NCBI GenBank assembly: GCA_963727415.1
Contig: CAVSGF010000010.1
Coordinates: 1-64,000, forward strand
From: DASQPR01 sp963727415
GTDB taxonomy: Bacteria; Actinomycetota; Actinomycetes; Mycobacteriales; Micromonosporaceae
Length of the DNA: 64,000 nucleotides
Direction of reading: 5' to 3'
Shown here: one piece after another, positions 1 through 8,517 of the stretch
Layout of the letters: each line of letters opens with the position of its first letter
How positions within the stretch are numbered: the first letter of the stretch is position 1
Program-made: the position numbers and the translations under genes
Notes under the pieces: generated by a model
The model's database searches: none
The model's input: the letters and a program-made list of their open reading frames with translations, nothing else
What the model was told of the DNA's origin: nothing

Positions 1-378
1 CAACGCATCGTGGACCTCCGGCGCCCGATCGAGGCCGCCGCCGCGCTCGGCGCCGCCGTCCGGCGGTTACGCATGGCCGGTGTCAATGTGGTCGTCGGGA
101 CGTGCCCGGATCTGGGCGCGGCACGCGCGCTCGCACCGCCGCTCCGTCAGATCGTGGCCTATCTGGGCAGGCGAGTGGCGCGAGCTCAGACCGACGCGGT
201 GATCGCCGCTGACGGCGAGCCGGTTGACCTGGCCGGGATTACCGGCCCGGTGTTCCGTGCCGACGCCGGGACACTGTGCGGCGATGGCTACCACCCATCG
301 GCGGACGGCTACCGGATCTGGGCACATGCCCTGCTCCCGGCAGTGATCGACGCGGTCGGAGTCCCGGACCACACCTAG
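1..378 (+). CDS. SGNH/GDSL-type hydrolase, C-terminal part (5' end outside window)
   Basis: The reading frame is open from the first base, so this is the last part of a longer gene; a GTG at 10 is an internal codon, not a convincing start. The visible 125 residues hold the last conserved block of SGNH/GDSL esterases, GDGYHPSADGY, where the Asp and His of the Ser-Asp-His triad lie. The nucleophile block (GDS) must lie upstream of the window. Members of this family are secreted or cytoplasmic esterases or lipases, and the substrate cannot be told from this part. The family is fairly clear from the D-x-x-H-P-S motif and the downstream helix. Confidence 0.7.
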   Translation, partial: QRIVDLRRPIEAAAALGAAVRRLRMAGVNVVVGTCPDLGAARALAPPLRQIVAYLGRRVARAQTDAVIAADGEPVDLAGITGPVFRADAGTLCGDGYHPSADGYRIWAHALLPAVIDAVGVPDHT

Positions 379-461
379 ACGCGAGCCGGCCCACGCAGGC
401 AGCCTCGCGTATGTGCCGCCCGCACGTGACGGCGGCGCATACGCGACGGTAGCTTGAGGCT

Positions 462-1709
462 ATGCCTGAAGCCGTCATCGTCGCCACCGCCCGCTCGCCC
501 ATTGGGCGCGCCGCCAAGGGCTCGCTGCGTGAACTCCGCCCCGATGATCTGACCGCCACGATCGTCTCGGCCGCCCTCGCCAAGGTCCCGGAGCTGGACC
601 CGCATCTCGTCGAAGATCTGTATCTGGGCTGCGGCCTGCCCGGCGGGGAGCAGGGCTTCAACATGGCCCGCGTGGTTGCCGTGTCGCTCGGCCTGGACCG
701 GCTGCCGGGCGCGACGATCACCCGGTACTGCTCTTCGTCGCTGCAGACGACCCGAATGGCGTTCCATGCCATCAAGGCAGGCGAGGGTGACATTTTCATC
801 TCGGCCGGGGTCGAGACGGTGTCCCGGTTCGCCCGGGGCAGCTCGGACGGGCTGCCATCGGAGGCCCAGGCACTGGTCGGCGGTGGATGGCAGAACCCGA
901 AGTTCGCGACCGCCCGGGCCCGGTCCGCCAAACAGGCCGAGGGCGGCGCCGCGGTGTGGCACGACCCGCGCGAGGACGGCGACATCCCGGACGTCTACCT
1001 GGCCATGGGCCAGACGGCCGAGAATCTGGCTCAGATCGAGGGGGTCACCAGGGAGGAGATGGACGAGTTCGGCGTACGCAGCCAGAACGCCGCCGAGAAG
1101 GCGATCGCCGATGGATTCTGGGCTCGCGAGATCACTCCGGTAACCACTCCGGACGGCACCGTGGTCAGCGCCGACGACGGCCCGCGACCGGGCGTGACCC
1201 TCGATGCCGTCCGCGAACTGAAGCCGGTGTTCCGTCCGGACGGCCGGATCACGGCAGGCAACTGCTGCCCGCTCAACGACGGCGCCGCCGCCGTCATCGT
1301 GATGAGTGACACGAAAGCGCGCGAGCTGGGCATTACGCCGCTCGCCCGGATCGTCTCGACCGGCGTGACCGCGCTATCCCCGGAGATCATGGGCCTCGGT
1401 CCGGTGGAAGCGTCCCGTATGGCGCTTTCTCGCGCCGGCATGACCATCGACGATGTCGACCTGGTCGAGATCAACGAGGCGTTCGCGGCGCAGGTCATCC
1501 CGTCCTACAAGCACCTGAACATCCCGCTGGAGAAGCTGAACGTCAACGGCGGCGCGATCGCCGTCGGCCACCCGTTCGGCATGACCGGCGCCCGCATCAC
1601 CGGCACTTTGATCAACTCGCTGGACTGGCACGACAAGACGATCGGGCTGGAGACCATGTGCGTGGGCGGCGGCCAGGGCATGGCGATGGTTCTGGAGCGG
1701 CTTTCGTAG
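462..1709 (+). CDS. Acetyl-CoA C-acyltransferase (thiolase)
   Basis: Thiolase of 415 residues, the usual family length. It catalyses CoA-dependent cleavage or condensation of 3-ketoacyl-CoA, used in beta-oxidation or acetoacetyl-CoA formation. The nucleophilic Cys is at about residue 90 (RYCSSSLQTT). The NEAFA motif is near 338, the catalytic His near 370 (GHPFGMTGAR) and the second Cys near 400 (CVGGGQG), so all catalytic residues are present. The ATG at 462 follows a GAGG. No fatty-acid oxidation partner lies beside it, so degradative versus biosynthetic use cannot be decided. The gene converges with the membrane-protein gene that ends at 1733. Confidence 0.93.
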   Translation: MPEAVIVATARSPIGRAAKGSLRELRPDDLTATIVSAALAKVPELDPHLVEDLYLGCGLPGGEQGFNMARVVAVSLGLDRLPGATITRYCSSSLQTTRMAFHAIKAGEGDIFISAGVETVSRFARGSSDGLPSEAQALVGGGWQNPKFATARARSAKQAEGGAAVWHDPREDGDIPDVYLAMGQTAENLAQIEGVTREEMDEFGVRSQNAAEKAIADGFWAREITPVTTPDGTVVSADDGPRPGVTLDAVRELKPVFRPDGRITAGNCCPLNDGAAAVIVMSDTKARELGITPLARIVSTGVTALSPEIMGLGPVEASRMALSRAGMTIDDVDLVEINEAFAAQVIPSYKHLNIPLEKLNVNGGAIAVGHPFGMTGARITGTLINSLDWHDKTIGLETMCVGGGQGMAMVLERLS

Positions 1710-1732
1710 GAGTCGGCGTCCATGGCGATCTG

Positions 1733-3415
1733 TCACTCGCCGTCGTTGCCGGGCCAGCCGGTCAGAAGCCCGGCGATCAGGCTGCTGGTCAGGGTGTAGC
1801 GCCCCGCCGCCGGTACCCGCACCTGGGTCCATCCACCGGCGGCGGGGTCGACGTCGGCATGGTCGTCGGCGGTGAGCCAATTGCTCCAGCGGACGCGTAC
1901 CGTCACCGCGCCCGGCTTGGCGGACGCGAATTCGACGGCACCGGGAGTAGAGGAGACCAACGTCGCGCCCGAGACGAGAGGAACCGCATTCTCCACCCGG
2001 TACAGAGTCCACGCACCGCCGCGCCATACCGCCGTCAGATACGCGGGCTTGCCTGCGACGATGGCGGCCTCTCGAAGGCCGGCCGAGTCCAATGGTTGTC
2101 CGGTAGCCATTGCGACATAGGACACCGCGTTCTTGCGAAGCCAATCGGCGTACGCGCTGGGCGTGAGCGGTGACGCCGAATAGAACATCGGATTACGCGC
2201 GATGTCCACCTGGCGTAACCATCCTCGGGCGAGGGGCACCTTGTTCCCGACGTACACCGACTCCCAGTGGTCGCGCAGCGGCACTACCTCGATACGCCCC
2301 ACCGGCCCGAGCCGCGCCAACTCGCTCAACATGGGTTGGTAGAAGCCCGCGGCCGTCTCCGGACTGCCCGCGTGCCGGAGATCCGATACGACGAACGGTG
2401 GGCGCCACCAGAACATCCCGGCCAGGGCAAGCGCGAGAAGCCACGTACGCCACGGCACGTACGCGGCCACCACCGGCAACGCCAACACCATCGGCAGCCG
2501 CAGGACGTTCGAGCCGATGGACGTCGGGATCAGGTACGCGCCGACGAGCATCAGACCGGCGAGTGCGGCGCCGATCCGCAAGGTCCGGCGGGATTTCGGC
2601 AGCATCAAGAGCACCACGACGGTGAGCGCCAGATAGTCCCGCATGGAATGCAACGTGTACGGCTGCCGGCCGCCGTCACTCGATAACACGATCGGGATCA
2701 ACCCGACCATGGCGCCGGTGACGGCCAGGATCGCGTACCGGCCGTCGCTACCGAGTTTCATGCCATGCCGTTTCATGCCATGTCGCGTCCATGCCGGCCA
2801 GACCGTCACCACCGTGGCTAGTAGCCAGGCGAGCGCCCCCAGGGCGAGGAAGCAACCGGCGATCGGGCTGGCTGTCGACGCCAATGCGCTCAGCAAGGCA
2901 ACTCCGGTGTACCGCGGCAGCCGGCGGTCCGAGGGGAAGGTGGCGATGGCGAGCGCGCAAGCCCCGGCGGCGAGGCCCACCACGAACGTGGTGCGGCCAC
3001 TGATCAGGTTGCTGATCGCGATCGCGCCGGTGAGCACGCCACCGAGCACCGGACGAGGAGCATGAGTGCGGACCATCACGGTCGTGGTGGCCACGGTGAA
3101 CACCACGGCCGAGAGGGCGCCGAGCCAGCGAGCGCCGACGATCGCCATGAGCAGCGGCGTGATCAAGCTGTACGAGAACTGCTGGAATCCGCCGTACCAA
3201 CCGAGATCCGCGGGACGCATACCGAACGCGCGTATGAAGTCCGCATGTGCGACCTGCGCCGACAGGTCCGTGCCCATCGGCGGAGCCAGCACATACCAGA
3301 CACTCAGCCCCGCGGCGAGGGCCGTACCGATCACCAACGCGGAAGCCGTATGCCGCCGCCCGCTGGTTCGATGAGCGACGCGTGGCACGTGCACCTGCTC
3401 GCGGATCGAGCTCAT
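1733..3415 (-). CDS. Multispanning membrane protein with extracytoplasmic C-terminal domain, function unknown
   Basis: About 560 residues. A basic N-terminus is followed by roughly ten hydrophobic segments over the first 370 residues, then a soluble C-terminal part of about 190 residues. The layout (many helices, then an outside domain) resembles actinobacterial polytopic glycosyltransferase-C-like or arabinosyltransferase-like proteins, but I see no diagnostic motif and do not assign an activity. The start used is the ATG at 3415 (MSSIREQV) with GGAG just upstream. An in-frame ATG at 3508 would add 31 residues encoded by two copies of a 21-bp repeat (3464-3505). One in-frame TTA codon lies at 2216-2218, which is rare here. 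Confidence 0.7.
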   Translation of the reverse strand: MSSIREQVHVPRVAHRTSGRRHTASALVIGTALAAGLSVWYVLAPPMGTDLSAQVAHADFIRAFGMRPADLGWYGGFQQFSYSLITPLLMAIVGARWLGALSAVVFTVATTTVMVRTHAPRPVLGGVLTGAIAISNLISGRTTFVVGLAAGACALAIATFPSDRRLPRYTGVALLSALASTASPIAGCFLALGALAWLLATVVTVWPAWTRHGMKRHGMKLGSDGRYAILAVTGAMVGLIPIVLSSDGGRQPYTLHSMRDYLALTVVVLLMLPKSRRTLRIGAALAGLMLVGAYLIPTSIGSNVLRLPMVLALPVVAAYVPWRTWLLALALAGMFWWRPPFVVSDLRHAGSPETAAGFYQPMLSELARLGPVGRIEVVPLRDHWESVYVGNKVPLARGWLRQVDIARNPMFYSASPLTPSAYADWLRKNAVSYVAMATGQPLDSAGLREAAIVAGKPAYLTAVWRGGAWTLYRVENAVPLVSGATLVSSTPGAVEFASAKPGAVTVRVRWSNWLTADDHADVDPAAGGWTQVRVPAAGRYTLTSSLIAGLLTGWPGNDGE

Positions 3416-3463
3416 GATCTCCAAGACCCACCAACTCGCTCGGTGGACGCTAGGGCCGATCGG

Positions 3464-3505
3464 TCCGGTGCCCAAGAGGCAGGCTCCGGTGCCCAAGAGG
3501 CAGGC
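3464..3505 (-). repeat. 21-bp tandem repeat, two copies, at the 5' end of the membrane-protein gene
   Basis: The unit tccggtgcccaagaggcagg(c) occurs twice head to tail. It encodes ACLLGTG twice if translation starts at 3508, and lies in the leader if it starts at 3415. It belongs to a wider pattern of in-frame 5' repeats in this window. Confidence 0.85.
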
Positions 3506-3647
3506 CATTTCCCCAAGGGGGCCAATCCCCCACGAGGCTAATCGGCCGCGGCGAGAATCAGGTGGCTTTCACAGCCGTGCTTCAACCACCCGGTCCTTGG
3601 CGGCCCTGACTCGCGGGCCGAGGTGGTTGCGGCGCTCCGCACCCGGC

Positions 3648-4619
3648 CTAGTCGCGGACCAGGGCGTCGCCGCGCTCGGTCCGCAGGTGTACGGCGGCGC
3701 GTCCGTTGCGCTGGGTGCGCACCAGCCCCGCGTTCCGCAGCACCCGCAAGTGCTGGGACACCGCCCCGGGCGTCACTTCCAACTCCGCGGCCAGGCTCGG
3801 CGTGTCCCGCAACTCCGCGAGCGCGAGCAGGATCCCGGCCCGGGTCGGGCCGAGCAATTCAGCCAGCGCCGCGACCGGACGCTCGGCCCGTCGCTCCCAC
3901 AGGGTGCCGAGCCCGCGTGCCGGGTAGCGGAGCGACGCGGCATCGAGCGGCCGGGCCGTCGAGTTGCACCGCGGCCAGCTGAAGATCGTCGGGCACAGGA
4001 TCAGACCAGCCCCCGAGATATCTACGTCGGCGGGTGAGCGAGCCGGCTCATGAGGCCAGACCAGCACGTCGCCGTTGTCCCAGGCCACTTCGGGATGAAG
4101 TGTGCCGATGACCGCCTCGGCACCGCGCGCGGCCAGAATCCGGGCACGGTACTCGACGTCCGCCTCCAGGATCACCCGCATCCGGGGCCAGAACGGCTCG
4201 ATCAGTTCGCGATACACCGCTTCGATCACCGCCGCGAGCCGGGCCAGTACGCCAGGCGGATCGTCGTAGAACTCAGCCAGCCACGGCCGGTTGCCGAAGA
4301 TCGAGTCGAGGCTCATCCGCACCCGGTCCGGGTTGGCCTGCCGCACCCGGCGCAGTTCGTGGGCGAGCGACGGCATGTGGGAGTCCGGCGGCGGCACCAG
4401 TCCGACCGGCACCGCACGTCCGGTGGCCAGCCTGCGCAGCAGCGTGACATCGGCACCCTTCGGGATCCGCGATCCGACCCACCGCACCCAGGGCAGATGG
4501 ATGGCGTGCTCGCCTGGTCGCTCCAGCACCCTGAGGCAACGTACCGCTTCGTAAAGCGGCGATATGCCGAACCGAATCCGTCCCAAGTCGACCGGCGCCA
4601 ACCGGATTCGCAGCGTCAT
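3648..4619 (-). CDS. ArsR-type winged-helix transcriptional regulator (DUF5937-like N-terminal domain)
   Basis: Protein of 323 residues. The first 220 or so form the domain found in DUF5937 ArsR-like regulators. The last 75 form an ArsR winged helix, with the recognition helix in TPGAVSQHLRVLRNAGLV. No metal-binding Cys cluster of the classical ArsR or SmtB type is visible, so the signal is probably not arsenic. The ATG at 4619 (MTLRIRL) fits the family's usual N-terminus. It sits 3 bp from an 18-bp perfect palindrome shared with the divergent MFS gene. I infer that it represses itself and the transporter from that site. Confidence 0.85.
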   Translation of the reverse strand: MTLRIRLAPVDLGRIRFGISPLYEAVRCLRVLERPGEHAIHLPWVRWVGSRIPKGADVTLLRRLATGRAVPVGLVPPPDSHMPSLAHELRRVRQANPDRVRMSLDSIFGNRPWLAEFYDDPPGVLARLAAVIEAVYRELIEPFWPRMRVILEADVEYRARILAARGAEAVIGTLHPEVAWDNGDVLVWPHEPARSPADVDISGAGLILCPTIFSWPRCNSTARPLDAASLRYPARGLGTLWERRAERPVAALAELLGPTRAGILLALAELRDTPSLAAELEVTPGAVSQHLRVLRNAGLVRTQRNGRAAVHLRTERGDALVRD

Positions 4620-4621
4620 AT

Positions 4622-4639
4622 GTTTAGCGTGGGCTAAAC
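4622..4639. promoter_or_regulatory. Palindromic operator between the ArsR-type regulator and the MFS gene
   Basis: GTTTAGC-GTGG-GCTAAAC has perfect 7-bp arms with a 4-bp centre and almost fills the 28 bp between the divergent starts (4619 and 4648). It is AT-rich compared with its surroundings. Winged-helix ArsR regulators bind such dyads, so it is the likely autoregulatory site. Neither start has a clear ribosome binding site, which suits leaderless transcripts. Confidence 0.65.
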
Positions 4640-4647
4640 GATAGCGA

Positions 4648-5940
4648 GTGACAACCCCTCGGTGCACGCTATCCGGCGTGACGGTGACCATCCCCCAGCG
4701 GCTGGGATCCAGCTGGCGCAACCTCTGGGCGGCCGGCGGGACCTCCGCGCTCGGTGACGGCGCCTACGTCGCCGCGGTACCGCTGCTGGCGGTGTCGTTC
4801 ACCACTAATCCGCGGTTCATCGCCGGGGTCGCGACCGCCGCATTCCTGCCGTGGCTGCTGCTGTCTCTGCACGCCGGCGCGCTGGCCGACCGGTACGACC
4901 GGCGGCGGCTGATGTGGACCGCGCAGATCGTCCAGGCCGGCGCGGTCGGCCTGGTCGCCGTCGTCGCGACGTTGCACGTACATCAGATCTGGCTGCTCTA
5001 CCTGGCCTCGTTCACCCTCGGAGCCGCCGAGACGGTGTTCAGCAACGCCGCTCAGTCCGTCCTGCCGAGCGTGGTACCACCAGCACTGCTGGAAACCGCG
5101 AACGGACGCCAGTACGCCACCGAGACGGTGACCGAACGGTTCGTGGGGCCACCTGTCGGCAGCGTGCTGTTCGCGATCGCGCCGGCCCTGCCGTTCTGGC
5201 TGGACGCCGCCTCGTTCGGTATCTCGGTGCTGCTTCTGATGAGGGTCAGGTACCGGACCGATTTCGAGCCGCCGCCGGCACGCGAGCGGCGCACGATGCG
5301 GCATGAGATCGCCGAAGGCCTGCGCTGGTTGTGGCGGCACCGTCTGCTGCGGACGCTCGCGATCCTGCTCGCCGTCACGAACATGGCCTCGCAGCTGGCG
5401 ACCTCGACATTCGTCCTGTTCGCGCGCGAGCAACTGCACGTCAGCACCCGCCTGTACGGGGTACTGCTCGCCACCTCGGCGGTCGGCGGCGTCCTCGGTG
5501 GAATCGCCGCACAGCGAACGGTACGCCGGCTGGGCACACGAGGGGCGATCGTCGCCGCGTCCGGGCTCGGCGCCGGCTCGGCAGCGGTGGTCGCCGTGCT
5601 GGCCCACAACATCTACGTCATGGGTACCTGCCTGGCGATCAGCGCGTTCAGCTCGACGAACTGGAATGTGGCAACGGTATCGCTGCGCCAGCGGACCATC
5701 CCCGACTACATCCGTGGCCGGGTCAACAGCACCTATCGCCTGGCTGGCTGGGGCTCCATCCCGATCGGTGCACTCATTGGCGGCTTCGTCGCGGCGGATC
5801 TGGGTCTGCGCGCACCCTGGTTCGTCTCGGCGGCGATGCGCCTCGCGGTGTTCGTCTCGGCGGCTATCTTCCTCCGCACCGCCGACTTCACCGATACCGA
5901 GGCGACCCGGCGACCGGAACCGGCACCTGCAGCCGCGTAA
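4648..5940 (+). CDS. MFS transporter (putative drug or siderophore exporter)
   Basis: About 430 residues with twelve predicted membrane segments. The loop after TM2 carries the MFS motif (GALADRYDRRRLM), and a central charged loop lies near residue 220 (RERRTMRHEIAEGLRWLWRH). The pattern matches the EntS/MFS_3 group of exporters. Start: GTG at 4648, just after the palindrome; an in-frame GTG at 4678 is an alternative that removes ten polar residues. Divergence from an ArsR-type repressor suggests substrate-inducible efflux. The substrate is not predictable. A strong hairpin follows at 5952-5992. Confidence 0.85.
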   Translation: MTTPRCTLSGVTVTIPQRLGSSWRNLWAAGGTSALGDGAYVAAVPLLAVSFTTNPRFIAGVATAAFLPWLLLSLHAGALADRYDRRRLMWTAQIVQAGAVGLVAVVATLHVHQIWLLYLASFTLGAAETVFSNAAQSVLPSVVPPALLETANGRQYATETVTERFVGPPVGSVLFAIAPALPFWLDAASFGISVLLLMRVRYRTDFEPPPARERRTMRHEIAEGLRWLWRHRLLRTLAILLAVTNMASQLATSTFVLFAREQLHVSTRLYGVLLATSAVGGVLGGIAAQRTVRRLGTRGAIVAASGLGAGSAAVVAVLAHNIYVMGTCLAISAFSSTNWNVATVSLRQRTIPDYIRGRVNSTYRLAGWGSIPIGALIGGFVAADLGLRAPWFVSAAMRLAVFVSAAIFLRTADFTDTEATRRPEPAPAAA

Positions 5941-5951
5941 CCGACGCCGGA

Positions 5952-5992
5952 GATCCGGGAGCGGTGGCTCGGATGCCCACCGCTCCCGGATC
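5952..5992 (+). terminator. Hairpin terminator after the MFS gene
   Basis: Perfect 16-bp inverted repeat (GATCCGGGAGCGGTGG and its complement) with a 9-nt loop, starting 12 bp past the stop. There is no U-run, which is common for GC-rich actinobacterial terminators. Confidence 0.65.
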
Positions 5993-6106
5993 AAGCCGGG
6001 CCTTCTATGCCGCCGCGCCTGAGTGATCCGGGAGCCGAACTCACCTCACGCGTGCAATTCGCTAGCCAATAACGGTCGACCGCCAAGACATCTGGATCAA
6101 GCCGGG

Positions 6107-6514
6107 TTACGGTTCCACCAGCTCCAACACGAGATCTTCGTCCAACGATCGGCTGAGCCGATCAGGGTCATAGGTCGCCAAGAGCGTTCGATGCCGCTGG
6201 GTCTCGAAGATGCAATGCGCCGTTTCGAGGTCGTGACCGTCCAGAAGTTCTGCGATCTCGACCGCATCGACTGCCTGGAGGGACAGCAGCCGAGTGTCCC
6301 GGTCAGGGTCAGTCACCAGATCGACCAGACGACCCCTCTCGTCTGGCTTCGCGCACTCAAACGCACTCAGGAAGCTGGAGACCGGCACGCCCAGCACGGC
6401 ACCGTGATTCTGAGTGATCTCGCTCAGCAACTCGCCAACCGCCAACCCGCCAAGACTCGCATAAACGGTCAGGGCACCGGCATCCACAATGACTCGAACG
6501 TCGCTGTTGATCAC
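6107..6514 (-). CDS. PIN-domain toxin of a type II toxin-antitoxin pair
   Basis: 135 residues, the normal size for VapC-like PIN ribonucleases. It opens with VIVDAGAL, where the Asp is the first metal ligand, and has the late acidic motif LLATYDPDRL. Acidic residues between these could complete the Mg2+ site. The start ATG overlaps the antitoxin stop as ATGA (6511-6514), so the two are translated together. Family members cleave tRNA, rRNA or mRNA when the antitoxin is degraded. Surrounding DNA is less GC-rich than the rest, which suggests recent acquisition. Confidence 0.82.
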   Translation of the reverse strand: MINSDVRVIVDAGALTVYASLGGLAVGELLSEITQNHGAVLGVPVSSFLSAFECAKPDERGRLVDLVTDPDRDTRLLSLQAVDAVEIAELLDGHDLETAHCIFETQRHRTLLATYDPDRLSRSLDEDLVLELVEP

Positions 6515-6750
6515 AGTTCACCGGCCGCGACTCGCTCCGCGATCCTGCGCTTCTTCGCCTCGATGCGCTCATGCATGCGCTGGATCCCTTCGTCGGTGAC
6601 GTTGTAGCCGTGTCGCGCGAGGAACGCCTTGACGTCTTCCCGCTTCTGTCGCATGCGCACCGACTCGGTGATGTAAGCGGACGCGTTCTCCTCCCGATCG
6701 AGAATCTCCGCTACGTCGTCGGGCACTGTGATGCTGAGCTTGCGCGTCAT
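6511..6750 (-). CDS. Ribbon-helix-helix-type antitoxin
   Basis: 79 residues. The N-terminal stretch RKLSITVPDDVAEILD is a typical ribbon-helix-helix strand-helix opening used for DNA binding. The charged C-terminal half (MHERIEAKKRRIAERVAAGE) is the expected toxin-wrapping region. It precedes and overlaps the PIN toxin by 4 nt. The ATG at 6750 is used; an in-frame GTG at 6756 adds two residues. Such antitoxins usually repress their own promoter, which would lie in the AT-richer DNA at 6757-6860. Confidence 0.8.
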   Translation of the reverse strand: MTRKLSITVPDDVAEILDREENASAYITESVRMRQKREDVKAFLARHGYNVTDEGIQRMHERIEAKKRRIAERVAAGEL

Positions 6751-6756
6751 GAGCAC

Positions 6757-7103
6757 AATGCTACCATCAATCGCCTTAGATCATTGGGGCTATGCGTATC
6801 TATTCGTAGCACGCCTGATCTAATTCGGGACCATCCATCAAGCGATATTCACACTTGCGGGATACCTCGAATTGGCGGCCCACATATGCGCGCGCCTCGC
6901 AAGTGATCTCAGCCCGCCGACCCGACCGGGCCCCAGCACCCGGATCTCGGCCCTCGGACTGACCTCGCCCTTGCACCCGGGCCCCAGCCCGCCGACCGGC
7001 ACCTCAGGTCGAACGCGGGCACTGGCCTCGGTGGACGGCGATGGGTCGACGGGAAAACGCGGCAACCACTGACCAGGCGGCCACTCTATACCCGGCCGCC
7101 ACT
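6757..7103. other. Non-coding stretch upstream of the toxin-antitoxin pair
   Basis: No convincing gene. The first 100 bp are clearly less GC-rich than the rest of the window and probably hold the antitoxin promoter. The remainder is GC-rich, with repeated proline-codon-like runs but no strong hairpin until the 91-bp element at 7104. Confidence 0.5.
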
Positions 7104-7194
7104 CCATGATCAAGTGCATGATCAAGTGCGCCGGTCCGTGCAGTAGCAGTCGCTATAGCGCGTCCTGCGCTCAAGATCTCGCACTTGATCATGG
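7104..7194. repeat. 91-bp dispersed hairpin repeat, copy A
   Basis: The ends CCATGATCAAGTGC and GCACTTGATCATGG are a perfect 14-bp inverted repeat. The left arm's ATGATCAAGTGC is duplicated in tandem (7106-7130). A second 91-bp copy at 54286-54376 aligns without gaps, with about 66 of 91 positions identical by hand count. The right arm overlaps the TGA stop (7189-7191) of the small gene that follows. It is a REP-like or transcript-end element, and no transposase is near. Confidence 0.7.
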
Positions 7195-7485
7195 GAGGGT
7201 GGTCGACGCGATCGCGACCGACGTCTGGCGTACGAGGTCGATCAAGTCCGGCGAGTCGACCCCAGCCGCGCGCGCGTCAGCGCCGAGCACCCGGAGCTGA
7301 TCAGGGATCGCGAGATCGTTGTCGAGTCGCGGCACCGGCCGGTGCGGCTCCCCTTCAGCGTCCGCGGTGGCATCGGCGAGTGCCTGCAGCAGTACGTGGA
7401 CGCGCGCACCTCGGTCATCGCGAGCCCATCGCGTGATCGTCCAGTGCCGCACCTGCCGGACCAGACGATCCACGGCGACACTCAA
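7189..7485 (-). CDS. Small conserved actinobacterial protein, function unknown
   Basis: 98 residues with no membrane segment. The opening VDRLVRQVRHWTITRW and the middle RPVPRLDNDLAIPDQLRVL look like a small uncharacterised protein I have seen in related actinomycetes. The Leu/Asp-rich middle suggests an all-helical fold. It starts at a TTG (7485) that gives the family-like N-terminus; a GTG at 7473 is possible. It begins 12 bp after the Bax-inhibitor gene stop, on the same strand, so the two are probably co-transcribed. Its stop codon lies in the right arm of hairpin repeat copy A. No function can be assigned. Confidence 0.6.
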   Translation of the reverse strand: MSVAVDRLVRQVRHWTITRWARDDRGARVHVLLQALADATADAEGEPHRPVPRLDNDLAIPDQLRVLGADARAAGVDSPDLIDLVRQTSVAIASTTLP

Positions 7486-7497
7486 GATCGTCGGGGC

Positions 7498-8382
7498 TCA
7501 ATTCCTCAAGTACCCCAGCAGCCGCAGGATCTGCCAGTACAGGTAGATCAAACCGACCACCATGCCGAAGGCGCAGTACCAGGCGAAGTTCTTCGGCATG
7601 CCCGTGGCGATGCCACGCTCGATCTGATCGAAGTCGAGAATGAAGGTGAGCGCCCCGATCCCGATGCAGAGGAGTGAAAAGACGATCGCGATCGTTCCGG
7701 CGTTCTCGGTCGGCGAGTAGTACTCGATTCCGAGATTGTGCCCGAACAGGGCCAGCATCCAGTTGACCAGGGAGAGGCCGACAACCCCGATCAGCGCACC
7801 GATCACCCAGCGCGCGAATCGTGGCGTGGCCCGGATGACCCGGAACTTGTACAGGATCGCCATGCCCCCGAATACCGCCATCGTGGCCGCGACGGCCTGG
7901 ACCACCACGCCCGGGTACGCCCTCTCGAACTCACGGCTCACCACGCCGAGCAGCACGCCTTGGAGGACCGAGTAGAGCGCGATCAGGCCTGGGCTGACGA
8001 TCCGCTTGAAAGAGATCACGAACACCAGGACGATGCCGGCGATCGACGCGCCGACCATGGCGAGCGACGTAAGGGCGTTGCCGGTCTTCAACAGGTTCCA
8101 GGACAGCGTCGCGGTGATGATCACCAATGCGACCAGCGCGCCGGTACGGACAACGACATCGTCGATCGTCATCCGGTCGGTGTCGCGCACATCCTGAACC
8201 GGACCGCCGTAGCCGGGGCTGCCGTAACCGGGGCTGCCATAGCCGGGACCGGTCGCTACCGGAGGCGCTGGCGCGTACGTCGTGGCGCCGTACGGCTGAG
8301 GGCCGTAGCGCGCAGAAGATGCCGCACCAGATCTCCGGTTGTCGTCGAAAAGCCGACCCAGCACCGGGTTCGAACTCTTCAT
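7498..8382 (-). CDS. Bax inhibitor-1/YccA family membrane protein
   Basis: 294 residues. A Pro/Gly/Tyr-rich N-terminal tail with three GYGSPGYG-like repeats is followed by seven hydrophobic segments, as in the BI-1/YccA family. Bacterial members are inner-membrane proteins linked to calcium leak or FtsH modulation; the role in actinomycetes is not settled. The start at 8382 (MKSSNPVLGRLF) is supported by an AGGAGG 6 nt upstream. A longer frame to 8454 lacks that support. It lies upstream of the 98-residue gene in a likely two-gene operon. Confidence 0.9.
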   Translation of the reverse strand: MKSSNPVLGRLFDDNRRSGAASSARYGPQPYGATTYAPAPPVATGPGYGSPGYGSPGYGGPVQDVRDTDRMTIDDVVVRTGALVALVIITATLSWNLLKTGNALTSLAMVGASIAGIVLVFVISFKRIVSPGLIALYSVLQGVLLGVVSREFERAYPGVVVQAVAATMAVFGGMAILYKFRVIRATPRFARWVIGALIGVVGLSLVNWMLALFGHNLGIEYYSPTENAGTIAIVFSLLCIGIGALTFILDFDQIERGIATGMPKNFAWYCAFGMVVGLIYLYWQILRLLGYLRN

Positions 8383-8517
8383 GGCGGCCTCCTCGCGGTT
8401 GTCGGACGGCACTACGTGGCGGCGCTGCCCGCCCCGCATAGCCCGGACAGTCATCGCGCCACCCAGATGGGTGGCGTTGCGAACCGTGCCGTTAGCTTAT
8501 CGTCGTCGAAATCTCTG

